Shown here one piece after another: positions 34,493 to 42,099 of a DNA stretch of 64,000 bases. Below the pieces are notes generated by a model. It saw only the letters and a program-made list of their open reading frames with translations. It made no database searches and was not told where the DNA came from. Numbering within the stretch: the stretch's first letter is position 1; each line of letters starts with the position of its first letter. A program made the position numbers and the translations under genes. The stretch comes from an uncultured Propionibacteriaceae bacterium (lineage in GTDB: Bacteria > Actinomycetota > Actinomycetes > Propionibacteriales > Propionibacteriaceae). The stretch is from positions 1 to 64,000 of the forward strand of contig CALCKT010000057.1 of the NCBI GenBank assembly GCA_937965785.1, written 5' to 3'.

Positions 34493-35092
34493 ATGCCCGA
34501 GGACCTCACCACCGGCGGACGCATCCGCCCCATCACGCGCTGGGGTACCCCCGTGATGCACGAGACCACCAAACCCGTCACCGAGTTCGGGGAAGAGCTG
34601 CACGAGCTCATTCGTGACATGTTCGCAACGATGCGGGCCGCCGAGGGGGTCGGTCTGGCGGCCACCCAGGTGGGGGTCGGGGTTTCCGTTTTCATCTATG
34701 AATGCCCGGACGCCGACGAACACGTCCAGCGCGGGGTGGTCTGCAATCCGGTGGTGGAACTTCCCCAGGGCAAGGACCGCAACCTCGACCTCACCGAGGA
34801 GGGTTGCCTGTCGTGGCCCGGCGGCTACTCCGGGGTTCCCCGCCCCGACAAGGCCATCTGCCGGGGTCAGGACGCCTACGGCAAGGAAATCGAACTGCTC
34901 GGCACGGGACTGCTCGCCCGTTGTTTCCAACACGAGACCGACCATCTGAACGGCACCGTGTTCGGGGATCGTATCTCGGCCCGTTCCCGCCGGAAACTGG
35001 ATGCCCAGGTGGCCGATCTGGCGTGGCGTTATCCCGAGGACTGGCCGGTCTCCCCGAAGCGGGATTCTGCCCCACGCCCCGGCGAGGAGTGA
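34493..35092 (+). CDS. def: Peptide deformylase
   Basis: The 199-residue metalloenzyme removes the formyl group from nascent proteins. All three motifs are intact: GVGLAATQVG, EEGCLSWPG and HETDHLNG. The start is the ATG after ACAGGAAG. It is divergent from xerC with 64 bp between starts and does not sit next to fmt here. Confidence 0.96.
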   Translation: MPEDLTTGGRIRPITRWGTPVMHETTKPVTEFGEELHELIRDMFATMRAAEGVGLAATQVGVGVSVFIYECPDADEHVQRGVVCNPVVELPQGKDRNLDLTEEGCLSWPGGYSGVPRPDKAICRGQDAYGKEIELLGTGLLARCFQHETDHLNGTVFGDRISARSRRKLDAQVADLAWRYPEDWPVSPKRDSAPRPGEE

Positions 35093-35208
35093 ACCGGACC
35101 GCCGGGACCCGCAAACCGGGACGCGATGCGCGCTTCGTCATGGCCAGCTGAAAGAATAATTACTGATGGTGGACCACGGTGGAGCCGCCCCAACGCCGAA
35201 AGCGAACC

Positions 35209-37056
35209 ATGAAAATCCGAACCCGTCTGCTGGCCCTGGCCTCGGCCACGGCCCTTCTTCCCGCATTCCTCGGAGCTTCCACTCAACCCTCCTGGGCGGT
35301 CCCCGCGCGCAACGAGACGCCCCGGCTGGCGATCGGCGCGGTGCAGGGCCCCGGTGCTTCCAGTCCCTACGTGGGGCGCACCGTGATCGTGGAGGGGGTG
35401 GTGACCGGCGATTTCCAGGGTGAGGGCCAGCTCGGCGGCGTGTTCATCCAGGACGCGGGCGACGGGGACGATGCCACCAGCGACGGCATCTTCGTACACG
35501 ACAAGGGCGCGAACGAACTGGCCGTCGGGGACCGGGTACAGGTCAGGGGAAAGGTGGGCGAGTACAAGGACCAGACCCAGATCACCCCCACCACGGTGAC
35601 GAAACTGGACGGCGGCGATGCGGTGGCCCCGCTGGAACTGAACCTGCCGATCAGCGACTGGGAACGCTACGAGGGCATGTTCCTCAGGTTTCCGCAGGCC
35701 CTGACCATCCTCGACTCCCATGACTTCGACCGCTACGGGGAAATCACCTACGGCACGAAACGACAGTGGGCGCCGACCGGCGTCGTCGATCCGGGACAGC
35801 CCGCCATCGACCTGCTGGCCAGCAACAAGGCGGACCGCCTGAAGGTCGACGACGGACGCAGCTCCCAGAATCCCACCCCCGCCATCCACCCGAACGGGGA
35901 ACCGATGGCCAGGGACAACTACTTCCGCACCGGCGACCAGGTTGCGAACCTGACCGGTGTGCTGGGCTACGGATTCGGTTCCTACCGGTTGCAGCCGACC
36001 ACGGGCGCCGACCACACGGCCAGCAATCCCCGTCCCCCCGCCCCGGAGAAGCAGGGAAACCTGCGGATCGCCTCGTTCAACGTGCTGAACTACTTCACCA
36101 CCCTCACCTCGGACGACTCGCGGGCCCGGGGCGCCGACACCCCGGAGGAGTTCCAACGACAGCAGGCGAAGATCGTCGCGGCCATGACCGCCCTTGACGC
36201 CGACGTCTTCGGGTTGATGGAGATCGAGAACAACGGAACCGCCGTCGACGATCTGGTGGCGGCCCTCAACGCCAAGGCCGGGGAGGGCACCTACGCCGCG
36301 GTGAAGACGGGAAAGGTCGGAAGCGACGCCATCTTCCAGGCCTTCGTCTACAAACCGGCCACGGTGGAACCGGCCGGTTCCTTCAAGACCCTGGGTTTCG
36401 GCCACACCGGGAACCGGCCATCGCTGCTCCAAACCTTCCGCCACAAGGACTCCGGTGAGCTGGTCAACGTGTCGGTCAACCATCTCAAGTCGAAGGGCTC
36501 GCCCTGCAAGGGTGACCCCGACACGGGCGACGGCCAGGGAAACTGCAACCAGACCCGCACCAAGGCTGCGGAGGATCTCGTCTCCTGGCTCCGGGGCGAC
36601 CCGACCGGCCAGGGCGCCGACCGCACCCTGATCATCGGCGACCTCAACTCCTACGACCACGAGGACCCGGTGAAAACCCTCACCGAGGGGGGTTACGCCG
36701 ACATGGAGAAGAAGTTCACCGGCGAACAGGCCTATTCCTACGTCTTCGACGGCATGTCCGGCTATCTGGATTACGCGCTCGCGAACCAAGCCGCGGAAAC
36801 CAGCATCGTCGACACCCGTTCCTGGCACGTCAACGCGGATGAGGCGGACATCTTCGACTACGACATGACCTACAAGAAGGCCGCGGAGCAGGAACTCTAC
36901 AGCCCCGACCCGTATCGTTCCTCCGACCACGACCCGGTGGTGGTGAGCCTACGGCTCGGGGATCCCCGGACCCCGGAACCCTCATCGCCGGCCCCCACCG
37001 AACCAACTTCGTCGAGCACCACCCTTCGCCCCGGCCTGCCGAGGACCAGCGGCTAA
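35209..37056 (+). CDS. Secreted ExeM/NucH-like extracellular nuclease
   Basis: The 615-residue protein starts with a signal peptide (cleavage near SWAVPA). An OB-fold-like YhcR domain (about 45-135, TVIVEGVVTGDF) follows, then a large endonuclease/exonuclease/phosphatase domain from about residue 285 (IASFNVLNYF, GLMEIENNG, NVSVNHLKSKG, IIGDLNSYDHEDP, SSDHDPVVVSL). It likely degrades extracellular DNA. The C-terminal Ser/Thr/Pro linker ends at LPRTSG directly before the stop, where relatives often carry an LPxTG sortase anchor with a membrane helix and basic tail. So it may be a released form or an eroded anchor. Its stop overlaps the convergent methyltransferase stop. Confidence 0.88.
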   Translation: MKIRTRLLALASATALLPAFLGASTQPSWAVPARNETPRLAIGAVQGPGASSPYVGRTVIVEGVVTGDFQGEGQLGGVFIQDAGDGDDATSDGIFVHDKGANELAVGDRVQVRGKVGEYKDQTQITPTTVTKLDGGDAVAPLELNLPISDWERYEGMFLRFPQALTILDSHDFDRYGEITYGTKRQWAPTGVVDPGQPAIDLLASNKADRLKVDDGRSSQNPTPAIHPNGEPMARDNYFRTGDQVANLTGVLGYGFGSYRLQPTTGADHTASNPRPPAPEKQGNLRIASFNVLNYFTTLTSDDSRARGADTPEEFQRQQAKIVAAMTALDADVFGLMEIENNGTAVDDLVAALNAKAGEGTYAAVKTGKVGSDAIFQAFVYKPATVEPAGSFKTLGFGHTGNRPSLLQTFRHKDSGELVNVSVNHLKSKGSPCKGDPDTGDGQGNCNQTRTKAAEDLVSWLRGDPTGQGADRTLIIGDLNSYDHEDPVKTLTEGGYADMEKKFTGEQAYSYVFDGMSGYLDYALANQAAETSIVDTRSWHVNADEADIFDYDMTYKKAAEQELYSPDPYRSSDHDPVVVSLRLGDPRTPEPSSPAPTEPTSSSTTLRPGLPRTSG

Positions 37057-37841
37057 CGCAACCAGTGGGCGAAAATGGCCGCGGCGGTGGCCACGTTCAG
37101 CGAGTCGACACCTGCCGCCATCTCGATGGTGAGGCGGAGATCCGAAGCGGCCAGCCAGTCGGCGCTGAGCCCGTGCCCCTCGGAGCCGAGCAGCAGCGCC
37201 AGTTTCTCCGGGGCCCGGTAACCGGTCAGCGGCACGGCCTCCGGTGAGAGGGTGGTGGCGGCCAGTTCGAACCCGGCGGCCCGGAACCGGGCCAGGTCCG
37301 TGACGGAATCGGTCATGCGCCGCCACCCGACCCGGAAGCAGGTCCCCATGGAGGCCTTGACGGCCCGCCGGTAGAGGGGATCCGCCCCGCCCGGGGAGAT
37401 CACCACGGCATCCCACCCGAGGGAGGCGGCGACGCGGATGATGGAACCGAGGTTCGCGTGGTCGACGAGGTCTTCACACACCATGACGCGACGGGCATCG
37501 AGGATGACCTCCCACGCCGTCTCCTCGGGCCGTTCGAAACTGGCGAGGGCCCCGCGGTGCACGTGGAAACCGCTCACCTGCTCGATCAGCCGGTCATCCG
37601 CCACCAGGCAGGGAACACCGGGCCAGGCCGCGAGCACGTCCCCCAGGCCGGGCAGCCATTTCGCCGCCAGCAGGAAGGACCTGGGACGGCACCCGGCTTC
37701 GGCTGCCCGCCGGATGATCTTGTCACCCTCGGCGATGAAGATTCCCCGCTCCCCCTCCACCCTGCGTCGAAGCCGTGAGTCCCGCAACGAGACGTATTCG
37801 CCCATCCGGGGATCTTCGGGGTCGGTGATGTCGAGGCGCAT
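37053..37841 (-). CDS. TrmH/SpoU family RNA 2'-O-methyltransferase
   Basis: The 262-residue SPOUT enzyme has an N-terminal substrate-binding region (GIFIAEGDKIIRRA) and the three knot motifs: NLGSIIRVAASLGWDAVV, LLLGSEGHGLS and SLNVATAAAIFAHW. It should methylate a ribose in rRNA or tRNA; the target cannot be told from sequence. TACCCT lies 7 nt upstream of the ATG with no binding site, indicating a leaderless message. Its stop overlaps the convergent nuclease gene by 4 nt. Confidence 0.9.
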   Translation of the reverse strand: MRLDITDPEDPRMGEYVSLRDSRLRRRVEGERGIFIAEGDKIIRRAAEAGCRPRSFLLAAKWLPGLGDVLAAWPGVPCLVADDRLIEQVSGFHVHRGALASFERPEETAWEVILDARRVMVCEDLVDHANLGSIIRVAASLGWDAVVISPGGADPLYRRAVKASMGTCFRVGWRRMTDSVTDLARFRAAGFELAATTLSPEAVPLTGYRAPEKLALLLGSEGHGLSADWLAASDLRLTIEMAAGVDSLNVATAAAIFAHWLR

Positions 37842-37848
37842 ACCCGCG

Positions 37849-37854
37849 AGGGTA
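37849..37854 (-). promoter_or_regulatory. -10 element of TrmH-type gene, leaderless
   Basis: TACCCT on the minus strand is followed by exactly 7 nt and then the ATG at 37841. No Shine-Dalgarno sequence is present. Confidence 0.45.
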
Positions 37855-38050
37855 ATGGGTGACCCCACCGGAGGGCCGCCCCCGACAGGAAACGGATGCA
37901 CCCACGGTGTTCACGAGCATCGAAGGTTCACCCTGCAGCAATGGATCGGGGTCCTGGTTTCTCATCGGCACATGACTGAAGGGGGTCCGGGCACACGCGG
38001 CGAACGGGTATTCTCCACCCGCCGCAGGGCGTTCGAACCTCCTGACGGGC

Positions 38051-38056
38051 TACTCT
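38051..38056 (+). promoter_or_regulatory. -10 element, leaderless start of the two-TM protein
   Basis: TACTCT is followed by 6 nt and the GTG at 38063. There is no ribosome binding site. Confidence 0.45.
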
Positions 38057-38062
38057 CGAAAC

Positions 38063-39235
38063 GTGGTCCGCAAAATCCTGGCTTCGGCGCTGGTCCTGGT
38101 CTGCCTGCTGTCGATGATCCACCTGGGCCGCGCCACCCTGCCCGGGCTTCGCGGCCCGGAAGCGGTCGCCTCCCAGCTCTCCTGGCTGGCCGGGAAGGCA
38201 CCATCGGCCGCTTCTGAGATGCAGACGCTGTTCCCCGAGGGCGAGTTCTTCACCTGGGCGTTGACCGGCCTGGCGGCCGGGAACCTGGCCCGTTCGGGTC
38301 ACGACACCGGAAGGCACCTTGAACTCCTGGAACGGGCGATCACCGAGACCGGGCGCCCGGCGGTCGCCGGTCGTTTCGGCACCAACGACCTGCTGCCGCA
38401 CGGAACCTTCTACCACGGGTGGCGGCTGCTCCTGCTGGTGGACCGCGCCGCCCTGACCGGGGATGCAACGCAGCTGGCGGAGGTCTCCTCCGAGGCCCGG
38501 GCCATCGCGGCGGCGCTGGATGAGAACCCCCTGCCGTCGTCCTATCCCGGTGCGGCGTGGCCCTGCGATGTCGTCGTGGCGCTCGCCGCCGTACACCGGG
38601 CCAACCGGCTCGTCGAGGTTCCAGGGCTGGCCGACGTCACGAAACACTGGTTCGAGGCGATGGAGTCGCACCGGGATCCGAGCAACGGGCTGCTGGTTCA
38701 CCAGCGCGGGGAGTCCCGGGCACGCGGCGCATCGCAGTCACTCATCCAGGTGTTCCTGCCCGACATCGATCCGGAACGGGCGGCCCGCGAGTGGGTGATC
38801 TACAAGCAGGCCTTCCTGTCCCCAACACTGGGCCTGGTGGGGATCCGGGAACACGCTCACGGCGTCGACGCCCCAGGGGATGTGGATTCCGGACCGCTCG
38901 TCAACGGGGTCTCGGCCAGCGCCTCCGCGGTGACCCTGGCGGCCGCGCGCCGCCACGGGGATGTCGAACTCGCCACGGTCCTGGACCGGGAGGCCGACCT
39001 GCTCGGGCTGCCGCTGCCGGCCGGCTCGGGGACGGCCTTCGCCCTCGGGTTCCTGCCCGTCGGGGATGCCTTCGTCGCATGGGCGCGTTCGGTTCCGGCC
39101 GCCGATGCCACCGGCGATCCCGCGCCCCAGCCCTGGTGGTGGCTGATGTGGTTGACAGCCTTCCTGCCCGGCGCCGCCGGAGGAGCTTTGTGGTTCAGAG
39201 GAAGAAAATCCCGCAGCAAACCACCCCTGTCATGA
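38063..39235 (+). CDS. Membrane-anchored protein of unknown function, possible alpha/alpha-barrel
   Basis: The 390-residue protein has one N-terminal hydrophobic helix (about 4-22) and one near the C-terminus (about 358-378) followed by a short basic tail. The central part is helical with segments LPHGTFYHGWRLLLL and SYPGAAWPCDVVVALAA, which recall (alpha/alpha)6-barrel proteins of the linalool dehydratase/isomerase type. I do not claim that activity. The GTG start has no binding site but follows TACTCT by 6 nt, so a leaderless mRNA is likely. Downstream lies the long inverted repeat and the symporter gene. Confidence 0.7.
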   Translation: MVRKILASALVLVCLLSMIHLGRATLPGLRGPEAVASQLSWLAGKAPSAASEMQTLFPEGEFFTWALTGLAAGNLARSGHDTGRHLELLERAITETGRPAVAGRFGTNDLLPHGTFYHGWRLLLLVDRAALTGDATQLAEVSSEARAIAAALDENPLPSSYPGAAWPCDVVVALAAVHRANRLVEVPGLADVTKHWFEAMESHRDPSNGLLVHQRGESRARGASQSLIQVFLPDIDPERAAREWVIYKQAFLSPTLGLVGIREHAHGVDAPGDVDSGPLVNGVSASASAVTLAAARRHGDVELATVLDREADLLGLPLPAGSGTAFALGFLPVGDAFVAWARSVPAADATGDPAPQPWWWLMWLTAFLPGAAGGALWFRGRKSRSKPPLS

Positions 39236-39258
39236 TCCGCTTGTCTTCCTGACGGGAA

Positions 39259-39318
39259 CGCTTGTCTTGTGGTCGTGCGCTTGCGCTGTAGCGCAGGCAA
39301 ACGACCACAAGACAAGCG
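39259..39318. repeat. Perfect 18-bp inverted repeat with nested hairpin
   Basis: CGCTTGTCTTGTGGTCGT (39259-39276) and its exact complement (39301-39318) flank a 24-nt centre that itself holds TGCGCT-GT-AGCGCA. A partial extra copy of the left arm (CGCTTGTCTT) lies at about 39238-39247. It sits between two same-strand genes, and its right arm ends about 26 bp before the -10 of the downstream gene. It may be a terminator for the upstream gene or an operator; there is no T-run. Confidence 0.85.
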
Positions 39319-39343
39319 AGGCGCAAAGGCGGAGGAAGAACTG

Positions 39344-39349
39344 TAGGCT
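39344..39349 (+). promoter_or_regulatory. -10 element of symporter gene, leaderless
   Basis: TAGGCT is followed by 8 nt and the GTG at 39358. The long inverted repeat reaches into the place expected for the -35 element. Confidence 0.45.
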
Positions 39350-39357
39350 CGTGTCTC

Positions 39358-40308
39358 GTGTGGTCGAAGATGAAGGACCCGTTCCTGCTGCTCATCCTGA
39401 TCTCGGCCGGGATCGGCTATCTCCTCCCCGTCGAGGGAGCAGCTGCCGCGACGCTGGGCTGGGTGACGAAGGCAGCGATCTTCATGCTCTTCCTGGGTTA
39501 CGGGGCGCGTCTGTCCGCCGCGGAGGCCTGGGCGGGTTTGAAGCACTGGCGGCTCCACGGCACGATCCTGGCCTGCACCTTCGTGCTGTTTCCCCTCATC
39601 GGGGTCGGGCTGCTGCACCTGCCCTGGTACGGCACGGAACTCGCCCTGGGTCTGGCCTTCCTGACGCTGGTGCCCTCGACGGTGCAGTCGTCGATCACTT
39701 TCACCTCCCTGGCCCAGGGCAACGTGGCAGGGGCGATCGTCTCGGCGACGACGTCGAACCTGCTGGGGGTGGTGCTCACCCCGCTGCTGGTCATGGCGAT
39801 CCTGCCCACCACCGGGGCCGCTCCCATTGGGTGGGGGGCCTTCGTCGCCGTGATGGTGCAGCTGCTGCTCCCGTTCATCCTGGGGCAGTGTTCCCGCCAG
39901 TGGACGGCGGAGTTCATGGTCCGGCACAAGGCACGCCTGAAGTGGCTGGATCAGGGGGTGATCTGCCTTGTCGTCTACGGGGCCTTCTCCGACTTCCGGG
40001 TGACCGGGGTGCGGGTTGGGGCCAGCGAGTTCGGCATCATGCTGGTGCTGTGTCTGGTCGTCCTGGTGTTCATGCTGCTGCTGACCAACCAGGTGGCGCA
40101 GTGGCTCCGGTTCCCCCGGGATGACCGGGTGGCGATCGTCTTCTGCGGCACCAAGAAATCCCTGGCCACCGGGGTGCCGATGGCCACGGTGCTGTTCGCC
40201 GGTCAACCGGTGGGACTCATCGTCTTCCCCCTCATGGTCTTCCACATGCTGCAGCTGGTGGCCTGCTCAATCGTGGCCCAGCGTTGGGCCACGAAAACCA
40301 ATGCCTGA
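39358..40308 (+). CDS. Bile acid:sodium symporter-like (SBF/BASS) membrane carrier
   Basis: The 316-residue protein has about ten hydrophobic helices and the PF13593-type SBF-like pattern: STVQSSITFTSLAQGNVAGAIVSATTSN-type crossover helix in the middle and CGTKKSLATGVPMA near the end. Family members carry organic anions with sodium; the substrate here is unknown. GTG at 39358 is the preferred start because of the TAGGCT element; an ATG at 39370 is an alternative. It stands alone downstream of the inverted repeat. Confidence 0.85.
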   Translation: MWSKMKDPFLLLILISAGIGYLLPVEGAAAATLGWVTKAAIFMLFLGYGARLSAAEAWAGLKHWRLHGTILACTFVLFPLIGVGLLHLPWYGTELALGLAFLTLVPSTVQSSITFTSLAQGNVAGAIVSATTSNLLGVVLTPLLVMAILPTTGAAPIGWGAFVAVMVQLLLPFILGQCSRQWTAEFMVRHKARLKWLDQGVICLVVYGAFSDFRVTGVRVGASEFGIMLVLCLVVLVFMLLLTNQVAQWLRFPRDDRVAIVFCGTKKSLATGVPMATVLFAGQPVGLIVFPLMVFHMLQLVACSIVAQRWATKTNA

Positions 40309-40369
40309 GCCCTGGCCCCCTCGGAGCAGCTTCTTGTGCCAGGAGCTCGACTCAAATCACGCCCAATAA

Positions 40370-40398
40370 TTGACACTCCATGATTTTCTTGGTGGTCT
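40370..40398 (+). promoter_or_regulatory. Candidate promoter of the NlpC/P60-like gene
   Basis: A perfect -35 hexamer TTGACA (40370-40375) is followed after 17 bp by the weak -10 TGGTCT (40393-40398). The ATG is at 40436 with a strong binding site. Confidence 0.4.
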
Positions 40399-40435
40399 TG
40401 CGCCACGTGTTCATGGCGAGCCGAAGGAGGTCGCG

Positions 40436-40888
40436 ATGAAGAAGAGAAACTGGACAACAGCGCTGTCGCTGTCCCTTGTCCGGGAGAGGGTGACGGCACC
40501 TGCTGTGGCTGAGACCAACCCGGCCGAAGAAGAGTGGACCAGGATCAGCGAAAAAGTCAACAACGATGCCGAACCAGGACTCCTGACTCCCAGCAAAAGC
40601 ACTTCCGTTCTCGAGGTATCGTCCAGCGAACCCCGGCCCATGCCCACCAACGCCAGCCAAGACGCAACCACCGCCGACTGGGCGATAAGGCAGGTCGGCA
40701 AGCCGTACAGCCTGCAGTACTGGAACATCAACCGCCGCGACAAGTTCTACTGCGCACACCTGGTGTGGGCGGCCTTCAGGGACACCGCTGGTGTTGATCT
40801 CAACACCAGAGCATACGGAGCAGCCATCCACCCCATGGAACTGGTTGGCAACCCGAAAACTGCCGTGATCTACAAGATGAGACCATGA
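40436..40888 (+). CDS. Shortened permuted NlpC/P60 (YiiX/C92-like) protein
   Basis: The 150-residue protein retains the C-terminal half of a permuted papain-like fold: AIRQVGKPYS and FYCAHLVWAAF with presumed catalytic Cys106, then an IHPMEL segment. The N-terminal half that would carry the GHVGI-type histidine is absent, replaced by a 50-residue Ser/Thr/Pro-rich stretch. The N-terminus looks like a signal peptide (MKKRNWTTALSLSL ... APAVA) whose hydrophobic core is broken by Arg-Glu-Arg. AAGGAGG precedes the ATG, so it is probably still translated. It overlaps the next lipoprotein gene by four bases (ATGA). Possibly a decaying gene. Confidence 0.65.
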   Translation: MKKRNWTTALSLSLVRERVTAPAVAETNPAEEEWTRISEKVNNDAEPGLLTPSKSTSVLEVSSSEPRPMPTNASQDATTADWAIRQVGKPYSLQYWNINRRDKFYCAHLVWAAFRDTAGVDLNTRAYGAAIHPMELVGNPKTAVIYKMRP

Positions 40889-42042
40889 AACAGCTCTTCA
40901 TCGGTTTGCTGGTGGCGGCGGTGCTCACCGCCGCCACCGCCTGCACCTCCCAGAAACCCACACCGGAGGACTGCGCCCACGGGGTGGCCGTGATCTGGTC
41001 CTCGGAACAGGCCAAACCCAGCCACGTGGAGCTGTGGGACCAGCAGGGAAAACGCGCTTCGCTCAAGGCCGATGTGCAGGGCGTCTTCGCCACAGCCGAG
41101 TTCTCCGGTGAGCAGCCCTCCCAGTGGTTCGTCTCCAACGGGAACACCTTCCGCGACCAGACCAACATCTCCCGGCTCGACCGCACCACCTGCTCGGTAC
41201 ACAGCCACCGCGCCAAGGAGGCCGGCGCCTTCGGCGCGGCCGAGGTCAACGATCACGTGGTGCTCTCCCATCTCTCGCTCGGCGATCGAACCTGGCTCGA
41301 GATCTACTCACAAACCGGTGAATTGATCACCACCTACCAGACCGGCCGGGATGCGCCAGACACTTTGGCGCCTTCGAAAAAAGAACTGATGACGTTCACC
41401 ACGGAGGCCCCAGAAATTTCCGACTCCTTGGAAGCCCAATACGGACCGATGCGGCTCCTTACCCTTGAAGTACAGGACTCTTACCGTGAAAGAAGCCGCA
41501 TCGACATCTCAGCCACTTTGAACCTTCCAGCTGCAAGCAGCGGCGCCACCGATGCAACCGTCATCGAGAACACCGTCTACTTCGTGGTACCGCACCTTGA
41601 CAATCAGGATGTCTCCCCCATTTTGGATGAGACCCGGAGTGCGCTGAGTGTGGCTGACCTTTCCACAGGAGAGATCACGGAGATCCCCCTCGAGCAGGAC
41701 GTCCCATACCAGGTGGAGCAGCACGAGGGCATGCTGTACGTGGCCCACACCTACCTGAATCCCGCGATCCGGGAGTTCGAGGAATACCGCTACATCTCCC
41801 GTGTGGATCCGGCCACCCAGCAGGTCGAGACCTTCGACGTCGGCCCCCGGCTCAAAGAGATCGCCTTCTCCGAAGGCCTGCTGTACGTGCTCCACGACGA
41901 CGCGATCGAACCGCCCGTGCTGGAGGTCTACGACCCGGGAACGATGGAGAAACTGGCCTCCCATGAGCTGACCGCCCCCACCGGCGGGCACTACTACATC
42001 GGGGCCATCGGACTCGGACTCCCGGCCGAGAAGTCCAGGTGA
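40885..42042 (+). CDS. Lipoprotein of unknown function, propeller-like
   Basis: The 385-residue protein has a lipoprotein signal peptide with Cys20 (ATAC). The body is beta-rich with repeated short blades such as VENTVYF-like, GMLYVAH and EGLLYVLHDD, suggesting a propeller. The start overlaps the previous gene's stop (ATGA), so the lipoprotein and the small cysteine-protease-like protein are co-translated and may work together at the cell surface. I do not recognise a defined family. Confidence 0.7.
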   Translation: MKQLFIGLLVAAVLTAATACTSQKPTPEDCAHGVAVIWSSEQAKPSHVELWDQQGKRASLKADVQGVFATAEFSGEQPSQWFVSNGNTFRDQTNISRLDRTTCSVHSHRAKEAGAFGAAEVNDHVVLSHLSLGDRTWLEIYSQTGELITTYQTGRDAPDTLAPSKKELMTFTTEAPEISDSLEAQYGPMRLLTLEVQDSYRERSRIDISATLNLPAASSGATDATVIENTVYFVVPHLDNQDVSPILDETRSALSVADLSTGEITEIPLEQDVPYQVEQHEGMLYVAHTYLNPAIREFEEYRYISRVDPATQQVETFDVGPRLKEIAFSEGLLYVLHDDAIEPPVLEVYDPGTMEKLASHELTAPTGGHYYIGAIGLGLPAEKSR

Positions 42043-42046
42043 CGCC

Positions 42047-42077
42047 GTGGGCGGAGGTCATCGTGACCTCTGCCCAC
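42047..42077. terminator. Bidirectional terminator between lipoprotein gene and fumC
   Basis: GTGGGCGGAGGTC (42047-42059) and GACCTCTGCCCAC (42065-42077) pair over 13 positions, with one mismatch that is a G-U wobble in RNA, around a 5-nt loop. It lies in the 57-bp gap between two convergent genes. Confidence 0.8.
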
Positions 42078-42099
42078 AGCGCTCACTCCAGGACCGAGG

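Noticed and set aside
35029..36930. A 633-codon minus-strand frame
   Set aside because: It is the antisense shadow of the secreted nuclease, whose domains and signal peptide are on the plus strand.
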